Positions 50,370-59,179 of a DNA stretch of 64,000 nucleotides are shown here, in pieces. The stretch covers positions 1,798,001 through 1,862,000 of the forward strand of contig NZ_CP080544.1 in the NCBI RefSeq assembly GCF_019551435.1. The letters run 5' to 3'. The translations under genes and the position numbers were made by a program. This DNA comes from Lysobacter soyae. Lineage in GTDB: Bacteria; Pseudomonadota; Gammaproteobacteria; Xanthomonadales; Xanthomonadaceae. The notes under the pieces are model-generated. The model ran no database searches. It was not told the DNA's origin and worked only from the letters and a program-made list of their open reading frames with translations. Within the stretch, counting starts at the first letter, position 1; the number at the start of each line of letters is the position of its first letter.

Positions 50370-51481
50370 CAGCGTTGCTCCCTCGCTTCGAGCGGGACGG
50401 GTTCAAGTAAGACGCGTGTGTCGTCGCCGAATTTGCGAAGATCAATCTGTTTGAAGCGCACGCGTTCGGACATGTGCTCGATGCGCAAACCGTCGAACAT
50501 CGGACGGGCGGCATCGCCCATGATCACCGGCGCGATATAGACGAGCAATTCATCGACCAAACCTTGCGAGAGAAAACCGCCGGTGAGCGTGGCGCCGGCT
50601 TCCAGTTGTACTTCGTTGACGCCGCGTTCTGCCAACAGCGTCAGCACCCGGTGCAAATCCAAACGCGATTGAATTTCCGGCACGGCGGCAATATCGGCAG
50701 TGAATCCGCGCGGCACTTTGGTGGTTTCGCCGTGGATGTAAAGCGTGGGCGCGTCACCTTCGCGCACGCGGCCGCGGGCGATGGTGGCAAGACCGGGATC
50801 GAGCACAACGCGCAGTGGCGCAACGAACGCCTCTTCCGCCGGCAAGCGAACAGTGAGCTGCGGGTCGTCTTTCAAAATCGTGCCGGCGCCGGTGATCAAT
50901 GCACCACAGCGCGCGCGCCAGCGATGCACGTCTTCCCGGGACTCCTCACCGCTGATCCATTGCGACTCGCCGTTCGCCAATGCGGTGCGTCCGTCCAAAC
51001 TCACGGCCAACTTCACACGCACCCAAGGGCGCCCGCGTGTCACTCGAGTGATAAAGGCGCGATTCAATCGCTGCGCCTGCGCTTCCATCAAACCGCTTTG
51101 TACTTCAATCCCTGCCGCGCGCAATTTTTCAAAGCCCGCGCCGTCCACTTGCGGGAACGGATCGCGCATGGCTGCCACGACGCGTTTGACGCCGGCGGCG
51201 ATCAGCGCATCGGCACAGGGGCCGGTTTTGCCCGTATGCGCACAAGGCTCCAAGGTGACGTAGGCCGTGGCGCCCTTGGCGGCATCGCCGGCCGCTTGCA
51301 AGGCAATCACTTCCGCATGCGCTTCGCCGGCGCGCACATGCCAGCCTTCGCCCACCACGAGTCCGCCTTTGCTGATGACGCAACCCACCATCGGGTTGGG
51401 TTTGGCGGTGAACGCGCCGCGCTCTGCCAAGCGCAGGGCGTGCGTCATCATCTGGTGGTCAAATGCGCTGAATTCGCTCAT
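50369..51481 (-). CDS. ribD: bifunctional riboflavin deaminase/reductase RibD
   Basis: The 370-residue protein deaminates and then reduces the first pyrimidine of riboflavin synthesis. The deaminase domain (1-~145) has zinc ligands His55 in HAEV, Cys80 and Cys89 (PCAHTGKTGPC), with catalytic Glu57. The reductase domain (~150-370) has RVKLAVSLDGRTALANGES and EAGATLTGGFL. Length is normal. A 74-base gap separates it from nrdR; it is too short for an FMN riboswitch. Confidence 0.97.
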   Translation of the reverse strand: MSEFSAFDHQMMTHALRLAERGAFTAKPNPMVGCVISKGGLVVGEGWHVRAGEAHAEVIALQAAGDAAKGATAYVTLEPCAHTGKTGPCADALIAAGVKRVVAAMRDPFPQVDGAGFEKLRAAGIEVQSGLMEAQAQRLNRAFITRVTRGRPWVRVKLAVSLDGRTALANGESQWISGEESREDVHRWRARCGALITGAGTILKDDPQLTVRLPAEEAFVAPLRVVLDPGLATIARGRVREGDAPTLYIHGETTKVPRGFTADIAAVPEIQSRLDLHRVLTLLAERGVNEVQLEAGATLTGGFLSQGLVDELLVYIAPVIMGDAARPMFDGLRIEHMSERVRFKQIDLRKFGDDTRVLLEPVPLEAREQR

Positions 51482-51555
51482 CGGGATCCCGGAGTGCGGC
51501 TTTGGAACCGCCTATTTTCGCATGCCGGGCCGGACAGCCGCCCGCGCCCGCCGAC

Positions 51556-52068
51556 TCAACGGTTCTTTCGACCCGCGTCCTTGATTTCCAGCAGCTGCAG
51601 CTGGCCTTCGCCGGGCAATTCGCGTTCGAGCCGGTCGAGCTCCTCGCGGAAGTCCGCAGCGTCTTCAAACTTGCGATACACAGAGGCAAAGCGCACGAAA
51701 GCGACCTGGTCGAGCTTGCGCATCTGCGCCATCACGAACTCACCGACCCGACGCGAGGGCAACTCGCGTTCGGCGGTCATTCGCAAGTCGTGCACCACGC
51801 CGCGCACAGCGGCCTCGATTTGCTCTTCCGACACCGGGCGCTTGTGCAGTGCCCGGTCAAAACTCAAGCGCAGTTTGCGGGCGTCGAAGTGTTCACGGCG
51901 GCCATCGGTCTTGATGATCACCGGCAACTTCAGTTCCACGGTTTCCAGCGTTGAAAATCTTTCGCCGCAGGCTTCGCACTCGCGACGCCGACGGATCGTC
52001 GCGCCATCGTCGCTGACACGCGAATCGATGACGCGGCTATCGGTGTGCTGGCAAAACGGGCAGTGCAC
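51556..52068 (-). CDS. nrdR: transcriptional repressor NrdR
   Basis: The 170-residue protein represses ribonucleotide reductase genes in response to dATP/ATP. It starts with GTG three bases after the glyA stop. A zinc ribbon uses Cys3, Cys6 and the pair in ECEACGERF. The ATP-cone domain runs from ~49 ([17 protein letters not shown]) to ~140. The C-terminal tail is charged ([19 protein letters not shown]). Position next to ribD is conserved in proteobacteria. Confidence 0.96.
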   Translation of the reverse strand: MHCPFCQHTDSRVIDSRVSDDGATIRRRRECEACGERFSTLETVELKLPVIIKTDGRREHFDARKLRLSFDRALHKRPVSEEQIEAAVRGVVHDLRMTAERELPSRRVGEFVMAQMRKLDQVAFVRFASVYRKFEDAADFREELDRLERELPGEGQLQLLEIKDAGRKNR

Positions 52069-52071
52069 GAA

Positions 52072-53325
52072 TCAGCCGTAGACCGGGAATTGTTTGCACT
52101 GCTTCTCGACGTTTTCACGCACTCCGTTGATGACGTTCTCATCTTTCGGGTTGTCGAGCACATCGCAGATCCAGTTGGCCAACGCAATGCAATCGGGCTC
52201 CAGATAGCCGCGCGTGGTGACGGCCGGCGTGCCCAAACGCAGACCCGAAGTGACAAAGGGCTTGCGCGGATCATTCGGCACCGAATTCTTGTTGACGGTG
52301 ATATGCGCGCGACCGAGTGCTTCTTCAGCCTCTTTGCCGCTCACGTCTTTACCGATCATGTCCACCAACATCAAATGGTTTTCCGTGCCGCCGGACACGA
52401 TTTTGTAGCCGCGCGAAATGATCACCTTCGCCATGGCTTGGGCGTTCTTCACCACTTGGGTTTGGTAAGCCTTGAAAGCCGGATCGAGGGCTTCCTTGAA
52501 CGCCACAGCCTTGGCGGCAATGACGTGCATCAACGGACCGCCTTGGATGCCCGGAAATACAATCGATTGCAGCTTTTTGGCGATCTCTTCGGACGGGTTT
52601 TTGGCGATGATGATGCCGCCACGCGGACCGCGCAGGGTCTTATGCGTGGTGGAAGTGACGACATGGGCGTGCGGCACCGGGCTCGGATAGACACCGGCGG
52701 CGATCAAGCCCGCCACGTGCGCCATATCGACGAAGAAAATCGCACCGACTTTGTCGGCGATGTCACGCATGCGCTTCCAATCCACCACTTGCGAATAGGC
52801 CGAGAATCCGCCCACCAACATTTTCGGTTTGTGTTCGACCGCCAAACGCTCGACCTCGTCGTAGTCGATCAGGCCTTGGTCGTTGACGCCGTATTGCACC
52901 GCGTTGAACAGCTTGCCGCTGATATTGACGCTGGCGCCGTGGGTGAGGTGTCCGCCGTGCGCCAAGCTCATGCCGAGGATGGTGTCGCCGGGGCTCAGCA
53001 GTGCGAAGTACACCGCTTGATTGGCTTGCGAACCGGAGTGAGGTTGCACGTTCGCGTAATCGCAATCGTAAAGTTCCTTGAGACGATCGATCGCCAGTTG
53101 TTCGGCGACGTCGACGAATTCACAGCCGCCGTAGTAGCGCTTGCCCGGATAGCCTTCCGCGTACTTGTTGGTGAGCTGACTGCCCTGCGCTTCCATCACC
53201 GCGGGGCTGGTGTAGTTTTCCGATGCGATCAGCTCGACGTGATCCTCCTGACGCTGGTTTTCACCGGCGATGGCGCGGGCGAGGTCGGGGTCGAACTTGG
53301 CAATCGTCACATCACGCGAAAACAT
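52072..53325 (-). CDS. glyA: serine hydroxymethyltransferase
   Basis: The 417-residue PLP enzyme interconverts serine and glycine and supplies one-carbon units. The start is the ATG at 53325 ([15 protein letters not shown]) after GGAG; the longer frame is not supported. Motifs are [36 protein letters not shown] and [19 protein letters not shown]. The PLP lysine is in [15 protein letters not shown]. Length equals E. coli GlyA (417). It is probably the first gene of the nrdR-rib-nusB-thiL operon. Confidence 0.97.
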   Translation of the reverse strand: MFSRDVTIAKFDPDLARAIAGENQRQEDHVELIASENYTSPAVMEAQGSQLTNKYAEGYPGKRYYGGCEFVDVAEQLAIDRLKELYDCDYANVQPHSGSQANQAVYFALLSPGDTILGMSLAHGGHLTHGASVNISGKLFNAVQYGVNDQGLIDYDEVERLAVEHKPKMLVGGFSAYSQVVDWKRMRDIADKVGAIFFVDMAHVAGLIAAGVYPSPVPHAHVVTSTTHKTLRGPRGGIIIAKNPSEEIAKKLQSIVFPGIQGGPLMHVIAAKAVAFKEALDPAFKAYQTQVVKNAQAMAKVIISRGYKIVSGGTENHLMLVDMIGKDVSGKEAEEALGRAHITVNKNSVPNDPRKPFVTSGLRLGTPAVTTRGYLEPDCIALANWICDVLDNPKDENVINGVRENVEKQCKQFPVYG

Positions 53326-53431
53326 GGCAGCTCCGTTTGGGGGAAGAGGGTGTCGAATCAATCCCCATTGTAGGGGTGCGACCCGAGCCATGTCATTGAA
53401 ACGGTGGCGTATGCGGGGAAATAATCCGGAC

Positions 53432-53461
53432 AAAAAGAAAGCGCGCCACCAGGGCGCGCTT
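53432..53461 (-). terminator. terminator of the RcnB-like gene
   Basis: Stem AAGCGCGCC/GGCGCGCTT with a five-base loop is followed on the minus strand by TCTTTTT. It lies about 40 bases past the stop of the gene at 53503 and upstream of glyA. Confidence 0.85.
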
Positions 53462-53502
53462 CCCACTCCAATCTCGTTCGAGATTCACACCATTGCCGAG
53501 GC

Positions 53503-53979
53503 TTACAGACCGCGGGTCAGGATGTCTGCAATCACGCCGGAAACGATCGACACCAGCATGTAGTGGCCCATGTCGTCACGCACCCAGCGATAGCCTTGAC
53601 GCGGTTGGTACAGGCGATAGCGGTCGTAGTCGTTGTCGCGGACATAGACCACGCGGTCATAGCCGTAGCTGCGGTAGTCACGGCCACGTGCCCAAGACGG
53701 GGCACCGCGACGCCCATTGTCCCAATGACCGTTGCCGTGGTAACGACGGTTGCGGTCGTCATCGCGGATCACGATCACGCGGCCATTCCGGTCACGGCTA
53801 TAGCGACGGCCGTCCTGGCGTTCACCGTAGTAGCGGTGGTCACGGTCGCGGTCGATCACGACCACGCGGGTGTTCTTGTTCTTGTACTTGTGACCATGAT
53901 CATTGTCCTTCGCCATCGCCGGCGCTGCGATATACGCCGATGCGGCCAAGGCAATTGCGGCAAGTTTCAAAGTTTTCAT
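53503..53979 (-). CDS. RcnB-like periplasmic protein
   Basis: The 158-residue protein has a Sec signal peptide (MKTLKLAAIALAASAYIAAP, cut after AMA). The mature part is extremely rich in Arg, Asp, Tyr, His and Gly with tracts such as YSRDRNGRVIVIRDDDRNRR. The C-terminal part, YRLYQPRQGYRWVRDDMGHY followed by a hydrophobic segment, is the RcnB domain (Pfam PF11776). E. coli RcnB affects nickel/cobalt export, but many xanthomonad copies are uncharacterised. It is divergent from ettA with 204 bases between. A terminator follows. Confidence 0.8.
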   Translation of the reverse strand: MKTLKLAAIALAASAYIAAPAMAKDNDHGHKYKNKNTRVVVIDRDRDHRYYGERQDGRRYSRDRNGRVIVIRDDDRNRRYHGNGHWDNGRRGAPSWARGRDYRSYGYDRVVYVRDNDYDRYRLYQPRQGYRWVRDDMGHYMLVSIVSGVIADILTRGL

Positions 53980-54115
53980 CTAAACACTCCTGAGAGGTGC
54001 GTTTTGCACGAGACCAATATGCGTTTCTGAAACTGAACAAGACTTGGATTCGTCCTGAACCCTCGGAATCCGTTCACATTTCGTAAAACGCCGCAGGCCG
54101 ACCGATCCGCACCGT

Positions 54116-54121
54116 TATAAT
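54116..54121 (+). promoter_or_regulatory. candidate -10 element of ettA
   Basis: TATAAT is a perfect -10 hexamer, 63 bases upstream of the ettA ATG. No matching -35 lies 16-18 bases upstream and there is no TGn extension, so the assignment is tentative. Confidence 0.35.
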
Positions 54122-54183
54122 TGTGTATCCCCTTTTGTGCCGTCCGCAAAGCCGCGGAGGCCAGTTTTCGGCCCGGAGTCGCA

Positions 54184-55845
54184 ATGTCGCAATACATTTA
54201 CACCATGAACGGCGTGTCCAAAGTCGTTCCGCCCAAGCGCGAGATCATCAAGAACATCTCATTGTCGTTCTTCCCGGGCGCCAAAATCGGCTTGCTGGGC
54301 TTGAATGGTGCGGGCAAATCGACGGTGCTGAAGATCATGGCCGGCGTCGATACCGATTTCACCGGTGAAGCGCGCCCGCAGCCCGGCACCAAAGTCGGCT
54401 ATCTGCCCCAAGAACCGCAGTTGGACCCCGAACAAACCGTGCGTGAGGCGGTGGAAGAAGGCGTGGGTGAAGTGCTGCAAGCGCAAGCCAAGCTTGATGA
54501 GGTGTACGCCGCCTATGCCGAAGACGGCGCGGATTTCGACGCCTTGGCTAAAGAGCAAGAACGCCTTGAGGCGATCCTTGCCGCAGGCGATGCGCACACC
54601 TTGGAAAACCAATTGGAAGTGGCGGCCGATGCCCTGCGCCTGCCGCCGTGGGATGCCAAGATCGGCAACTTGTCCGGCGGTGAAAAGCGTCGCGTGGCGC
54701 TTTGCCGTTTGCTGCTGCAAAAACCCGACATGTTGTTGCTCGACGAACCTACCAACCACTTGGACGCCGAATCGGTGGAATGGCTGGAACAATTCCTCGC
54801 GCGCTATACCGGCACCGTGGTGGCGGTGACCCACGATCGCTACTTCCTCGACAACGCCGCCGAATGGATTTTGGAACTCGATCGCGGCCGCGGGATTCCG
54901 TGGAAGGGCAATTACACCGACTGGCTCGTGCAAAAAGACGAACGTCTGAAGCAGGAAGAAAACCAAGAAAAGGCGCGTCAAAAAGCCATCCAGAAAGAAT
55001 TGGAATGGTCGCGCCAAAATGCCAAAGGCGGCCGCTCGAAGGGCAAGGCGCGTTTGGCTCGCATGGAAGAGTTGCAATCGGTCGACTACCAAAAGCGCAA
55101 CGAAACCAATGAAATCTTCATTCCGCCGGGCGAACGACTCGGCCAGAAGGTCATGGAATTCAAGAATGTCTCGAAAAAGTTCGGCGATCGTTTGTTGATC
55201 GACGACCTTTCCTTCGTGGTACCGCAAGGCGCAATTGTCGGCATCATCGGCCCCAACGGCGCCGGTAAGTCGACTTTGTTCCGCATGATTACCGGTCAGG
55301 AAAAGCCGGATTCCGGCAGCATTGACATGGGTCCGACGGTCAATCTGGCCTATGTGGACCAAAGCCGCGACAAGTTGGAAGGCAACCACAACGTCTTCCA
55401 GGAAATTTCGGGCGGACTCGACATCCTCAATATCAATGGCATCGAGATCCAGTCACGCGCTTACATCGGCCGCTTCAACTTCAAGGGTCAAGATCAGCAG
55501 AAATTGGTCGGTTCCTTGTCGGGCGGTGAGCGCGGTCGTCTGCACATGGCCAAGACTTTGTTGCAAGGCGGCAACGTGTTGCTGCTCGACGAACCGTCCA
55601 ACGATCTCGACATCGAAACCTTGCGTGCGCTGGAAGATGCCTTGCTCGAATTCCCCGGCAATGCCTTCGTGATTTCCCATGATCGCTGGTTCCTCGATCG
55701 TATCGCGACGCATATTCTGGCCTTCGAAGGCGATTCGCACGTCGAATTTTTCCAAGGCAACTATCGCGAGTACGAAGAAGACAAGAAACGCCGCATGGGT
55801 GACGATGCCGGTCCGAAGCGTTTGCGCTTCAAGGCATTGAAGTAA
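54184..55845 (+). CDS. ettA: energy-dependent translational throttle ABC-F protein EttA
   Basis: The 553-residue ABC-F ATPase binds the ribosomal E site and gates entry into elongation by energy state. The start is the ATG at 54184 ([20 protein letters not shown]), which matches E. coli EttA (555). It has two ATPase domains: Walker [10 protein letters not shown] and GPNGAGKST, signatures LSGGEKRR and LSGGERGR, Walker [12 protein letters not shown] and [11 protein letters not shown]. The arm insertion lies in domain 1 and a basic P-site tether ([20 protein letters not shown]) joins the domains. pyrF follows after 11 bases. Confidence 0.95.
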   Translation: MSQYIYTMNGVSKVVPPKREIIKNISLSFFPGAKIGLLGLNGAGKSTVLKIMAGVDTDFTGEARPQPGTKVGYLPQEPQLDPEQTVREAVEEGVGEVLQAQAKLDEVYAAYAEDGADFDALAKEQERLEAILAAGDAHTLENQLEVAADALRLPPWDAKIGNLSGGEKRRVALCRLLLQKPDMLLLDEPTNHLDAESVEWLEQFLARYTGTVVAVTHDRYFLDNAAEWILELDRGRGIPWKGNYTDWLVQKDERLKQEENQEKARQKAIQKELEWSRQNAKGGRSKGKARLARMEELQSVDYQKRNETNEIFIPPGERLGQKVMEFKNVSKKFGDRLLIDDLSFVVPQGAIVGIIGPNGAGKSTLFRMITGQEKPDSGSIDMGPTVNLAYVDQSRDKLEGNHNVFQEISGGLDILNINGIEIQSRAYIGRFNFKGQDQQKLVGSLSGGERGRLHMAKTLLQGGNVLLLDEPSNDLDIETLRALEDALLEFPGNAFVISHDRWFLDRIATHILAFEGDSHVEFFQGNYREYEEDKKRRMGDDAGPKRLRFKALK

Positions 55846-55856
55846 GCGGCGGCGCG

Positions 55857-56675
55857 ATGTCGGAATTCATCGAAAAACTTCGTCACCGTTGGCAAGCGGC
55901 CGACACACTGTTGTGCGTCGGCTTGGATCCGGATCCGGCCAAGTTTCCCGATGCGTTTGTTTCCGACGATGATGCGCTGTTCAATTTTTGTGCGGCCATT
56001 GTAGACGCCACGGCTGAGTACGCCTGCGCGTTCAAGCCGCAAATTGCCTACTTCGCCGCCCACAATGGTGGCGAAGTGGCATTGCAACGTTTGATCGCGC
56101 ACATCAATGCCAACCATCCCGACATCCCGGTGGTGTTGGATGCCAAACGCGGCGATATCGGTTCGACCGCGGAGCAGTATGCGGTGGAGGCATTCGATCG
56201 CTTCGGCGCCGATGCGGTGACCTTGAATCCTTACATGGGTCGCGATTCGGCCGATCCGTTCTTGGCGCGCAATGACAAAGGCTGTGTCTTCCTGTGTCAC
56301 ACCTCGAATGCCGGTGCGCGCGATTTCCAAGAGCTGCTGATTGATGGTGCGCCCTTGTACACACATGTGGCACGCACCGTTGCCAACGACTGGAACAGTG
56401 CGGGAAATTGCGCCCTGGTAGTCGGTGCGACCTTCCCGAAAGAACTCGAAGTGATTCGCGCGTTGGTCGGCGATATGCCCCTGTTGATTCCGGGCATTGG
56501 CGCACAAGGTGGCGACGTCGAAGCCACCGTATTGAACGGTAAAACCGCCGACGGCACCGGCTTGATGATCAATTCTTCTCGCGGCATCTTGTATGCCTCG
56601 ATGGGTGCGGATTTCGCGGAAGCGGCTGCGCAGGCCGCGCGCAGCTTGCGCGATGAGATCAACCGTCATCGCTGA
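55857..56675 (+). CDS. pyrF: orotidine 5'-phosphate decarboxylase (type 2)
   Basis: The 272-residue enzyme makes UMP. The catalytic Asp-Lys-Asp set is in [17 protein letters not shown]. The N-terminal [12 protein letters not shown] and C-terminal [10 protein letters not shown] and [11 protein letters not shown] bind phosphate and nucleotide. The length and the KRGDIGST form place it in the longer type 2 PyrF group rather than the ~240-residue E. coli type. It probably shares a transcript with ettA. The next gene is convergent, 13 bases away. Confidence 0.96.
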   Translation: MSEFIEKLRHRWQAADTLLCVGLDPDPAKFPDAFVSDDDALFNFCAAIVDATAEYACAFKPQIAYFAAHNGGEVALQRLIAHINANHPDIPVVLDAKRGDIGSTAEQYAVEAFDRFGADAVTLNPYMGRDSADPFLARNDKGCVFLCHTSNAGARDFQELLIDGAPLYTHVARTVANDWNSAGNCALVVGATFPKELEVIRALVGDMPLLIPGIGAQGGDVEATVLNGKTADGTGLMINSSRGILYASMGADFAEAAAQAARSLRDEINRHR

Positions 56676-56688
56676 CTTGCGCGCTGGA

Positions 56689-57495
56689 TCAGGTGTTGGA
56701 CAACACCCAAAACGTCGTCGCTAGTGCACCGCAGAACATGATCAATGTCAACGCAATCTGAAAAAGCAAAAAGCCGAATAAAGCGCGCAAGACGGATTTC
56801 CACTTGGCTTGCGTGTTGAACATTTGCGCCACAGTGAACACATTGATGCCAATACAAATCGGCAGCAGCGCGGCACGTGCAGCCGGCATCCACTGCTGAA
56901 GAACGATGACCAACGACCAAATGACAAATGTTTGAATGGTCAGATAGGTTGTCACCACCAACCACTCTGGATAGTTGAGTTTTGCCGATCGCAAGAACGC
57001 CACGCGCATCGCCGCTGCCTCGATCGGCAGCATGACGAGTGTGACGAAAGTGAGGTTTTGATTGGCCCAAAGTTGCGCCTGTGCAAACTTGGCTTTGAGG
57101 ACGCCTGCGGCGGCCGAGTGCGCAACGTCGCCACGGGCCAATCCGGCGGAAACCTCTTCGTTGAACCCTTCTCCCACCAATTCACCGCCCATCAAGTATT
57201 TCCCCAGCAACAGGGCAACGGCGGCCGTCAACAATAAGAGGGGCAATGGCTTGACGTGTCCCAAGCGTCGACCGGCGAGGTATTCGCGCAGAAAATGGCC
57301 GGGCCGGACGAACAGGTGCTTTAGTGTGAACAAGAGGCCGCGGTCAATCTCAAGCAGACCGTGTTGAATTTCCTCACGAAGAAAGGTCCAATCAATACGT
57401 GTGGCCTGCGTCGCTTGGCCGCAACCGTGACAGTATTTTTGTACTTCCAACACCGGGCGTACACCACAGTCTGCGCAAACGTCTTCAAATTGCAT
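56689..57495 (-). CDS. DUF3667-type zinc-ribbon membrane protein
   Basis: The 268-residue protein starts at the ATG at 57495 (MQFEDVCADCG). An N-terminal zinc ribbon uses Cys7, Cys10, Cys22 and Cys25. The region around 40-75 (GLLFTLKHLFVRPGHFLREY and LAGRR) is the typical DUF3667/DUF3667-like segment. It is followed by about five membrane helices (~80-265). Function is unknown. It lies 22 bases downstream of the GT2 gene and may be cotranscribed with it. Confidence 0.75.
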   Translation of the reverse strand: MQFEDVCADCGVRPVLEVQKYCHGCGQATQATRIDWTFLREEIQHGLLEIDRGLLFTLKHLFVRPGHFLREYLAGRRLGHVKPLPLLLLTAAVALLLGKYLMGGELVGEGFNEEVSAGLARGDVAHSAAAGVLKAKFAQAQLWANQNLTFVTLVMLPIEAAAMRVAFLRSAKLNYPEWLVVTTYLTIQTFVIWSLVIVLQQWMPAARAALLPICIGINVFTVAQMFNTQAKWKSVLRALFGFLLFQIALTLIMFCGALATTFWVLSNT

Positions 57496-57517
57496 GCGGG
57501 CTCCCCTTGGCCGTAGC

Positions 57518-58348
57518 TCAACGCGTGACTGCTTTCCCCATGGCGGAGAACACAAAGCGCGTCCAAATCATTGCGAACACGGCGTACCGGGTCAAGCGTC
57601 CCTGTGCCGGCGCGTCGAACTTGCGATAGTAGCGCCACAATCCGCGATGTTTGTGCCATTCGACAAAGACCGGTCGGGATTTCGAAGAGACACCGCGCAG
57701 ATGGAGAACACGCACGGCGTTGTCGATACAAACCGCATGACCTGCCTCACCTACCCGGCGACACAGGTCTAAATCCTCAGCGTGGAGTCGGTAGCCGGCA
57801 TCAAAACCCTCCACTTCGTCGAACACGCGACGCGATATCACCATCAGTGCCCCGGATATCGCCTCGACGCGCTGATATTGCTCGGCATTTGGCAACACGG
57901 AAAGGCGGCGTGCGGAGGCATCGCGCAGCATGGCGGCAAAATCCGGGGCGCGACGGCGAGATGCGGGATCTTCAACACCTGCCTCATCGACGAGCACCGC
58001 GCCCATCAGTGCGTCGTTGCGTGCCGCCGCTTCCGCCAAACGCAACAGGGAATCTCTTTCAACCATCAGATCCGGATTGACGAATGCGAGCCACGGCGAC
58101 GCACTCGCTTGCGCACCTTGATTGCAGGCCGTGGCAAAGCCCGGATTGTCGGGGTTCGCAATGAAGCGGATACGGGCATCGCGTGCCGACAGACTCTGCA
58201 CCACATCCATAGTGCCGTCATCCGAGCCGTTATCGACCACCCGTATTTCTTCAACCCCGCTTGCGGCTTTCAGAGCCTCAAGACAGGCCTCAATGGTTTC
58301 GGCGCTCCGGTAACTGACGACGATGGCCGCGATGCCTGTCGACGTCAT
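57518..58348 (-). CDS. GT2 family glycosyltransferase (rhamnosyltransferase-like)
   Basis: The 276-residue protein begins with a GT-A fold: IAAIVVSYRSAETIEACLEA, then VVDNGSDDGT and the DXD-type FVNPDLMVE. GALMVISRRVFDEVEGFD and AEDLDLCRRVGEAGH are typical of WbbL-like rhamnosyltransferases that build surface polysaccharide. A hydrophobic C-terminal segment (~255-270) may contact the membrane. Its ATG overlaps the stop of the preceding gene (ATGA), so the two glycosyltransferases are coupled. Sugar and acceptor are not known. Confidence 0.87.
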   Translation of the reverse strand: MTSTGIAAIVVSYRSAETIEACLEALKAASGVEEIRVVDNGSDDGTMDVVQSLSARDARIRFIANPDNPGFATACNQGAQASASPWLAFVNPDLMVERDSLLRLAEAAARNDALMGAVLVDEAGVEDPASRRRAPDFAAMLRDASARRLSVLPNAEQYQRVEAISGALMVISRRVFDEVEGFDAGYRLHAEDLDLCRRVGEAGHAVCIDNAVRVLHLRGVSSKSRPVFVEWHKHRGLWRYYRKFDAPAQGRLTRYAVFAMIWTRFVFSAMGKAVTR

Positions 58349-59178
58349 ACGAACAAATCCGATTGCGGACCTTGCGCATCCACATTGAGGAGTTTTTGCA
58401 GCACCATCCGGCGTGTGTCCTTCAACGGATCATCCATCAGGAACTGGACGACGCGCGCATGCCATGCCGGCCATCGCGCGATCAAAGCATCCTGATCGTC
58501 GCTATCGACGACGGGCTCATGGATACGCGCCACGAAGGCGGTTTCGCACAGGGCATTGCGCCAGCCCAATCCGGACAAACGCAGCGACAAGTCCGACAAC
58601 GCGGCCGGCCATGTGGCAAAACTTGCCTCATCCACACCACCGGCACGGGCATAGGCTTTGCCACGAATCAAGACGGTGTGCGCGCAGGCCGACGGAAGTT
58701 CCGGATGCAGCGCTGGCATCGCTGCCACCGCGCGCGCGAGACGTTCCGGATTTTCCGGCAAGGGATTCAGATCATCAACGCGCGGCCACGAGGCCGTCTC
58801 CCCGATGTTGCTCCAGGGGGTGGCGGTTGCGACAGCGGCATCGCGATCGAAGCAATCCTTGAGCGCTTGCAACCAACCATCAAAGGGAATGGCATCGGAG
58901 GGCAGCACGACGACATCGGACTCACCGCAAATCTTCAGCGCTTCGTGAATGTGCCGACTTTCACCCACCGGCTGATTGCGGCGCGTGTACTCGGCGAGCA
59001 AGGGCGTGCGTTCCAGCCAATGTTCAATCACCGATTGGCCGCGCGGGCCGGACTGCGCATCGTCGATCAACCAAACCCGTGTGCCCGCCGGCGTCGCCCG
59101 GTCGAGCGCACCGAGGCACGCATCCAAGGCGCCATCGTCCGTGCCGACATGCAGTAGGACGATGGGCAGTTCACTCAT
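58345..59178 (-). CDS. GT2-like glycosyltransferase
   Basis: The 277-residue protein has a GT-A type N-terminus (LPIVLLHVGTDDGALDACLG), WLIDDAQSG in the nucleotide-binding place and VVVLPSDAIPFDGWLQAL in place of the DXD region. Later, LIRGKAYARAGGVDEASF and DLSLRLSGLGWRNALCETAF resemble the acceptor half of GT2 enzymes. It is more divergent than its downstream partner. It begins one base after the purL stop and may be read through from purL. Substrate unknown. Confidence 0.78.
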   Translation of the reverse strand: MSELPIVLLHVGTDDGALDACLGALDRATPAGTRVWLIDDAQSGPRGQSVIEHWLERTPLLAEYTRRNQPVGESRHIHEALKICGESDVVVLPSDAIPFDGWLQALKDCFDRDAAVATATPWSNIGETASWPRVDDLNPLPENPERLARAVAAMPALHPELPSACAHTVLIRGKAYARAGGVDEASFATWPAALSDLSLRLSGLGWRNALCETAFVARIHEPVVDSDDQDALIARWPAWHARVVQFLMDDPLKDTRRMVLQKLLNVDAQGPQSDLFV

Positions 59179-59179
59179 A

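Noticed and set aside
51482-51555. FMN riboswitch before ribD
   Set aside because: The gap is only 74 bases and shows none of the conserved RFN element segments.
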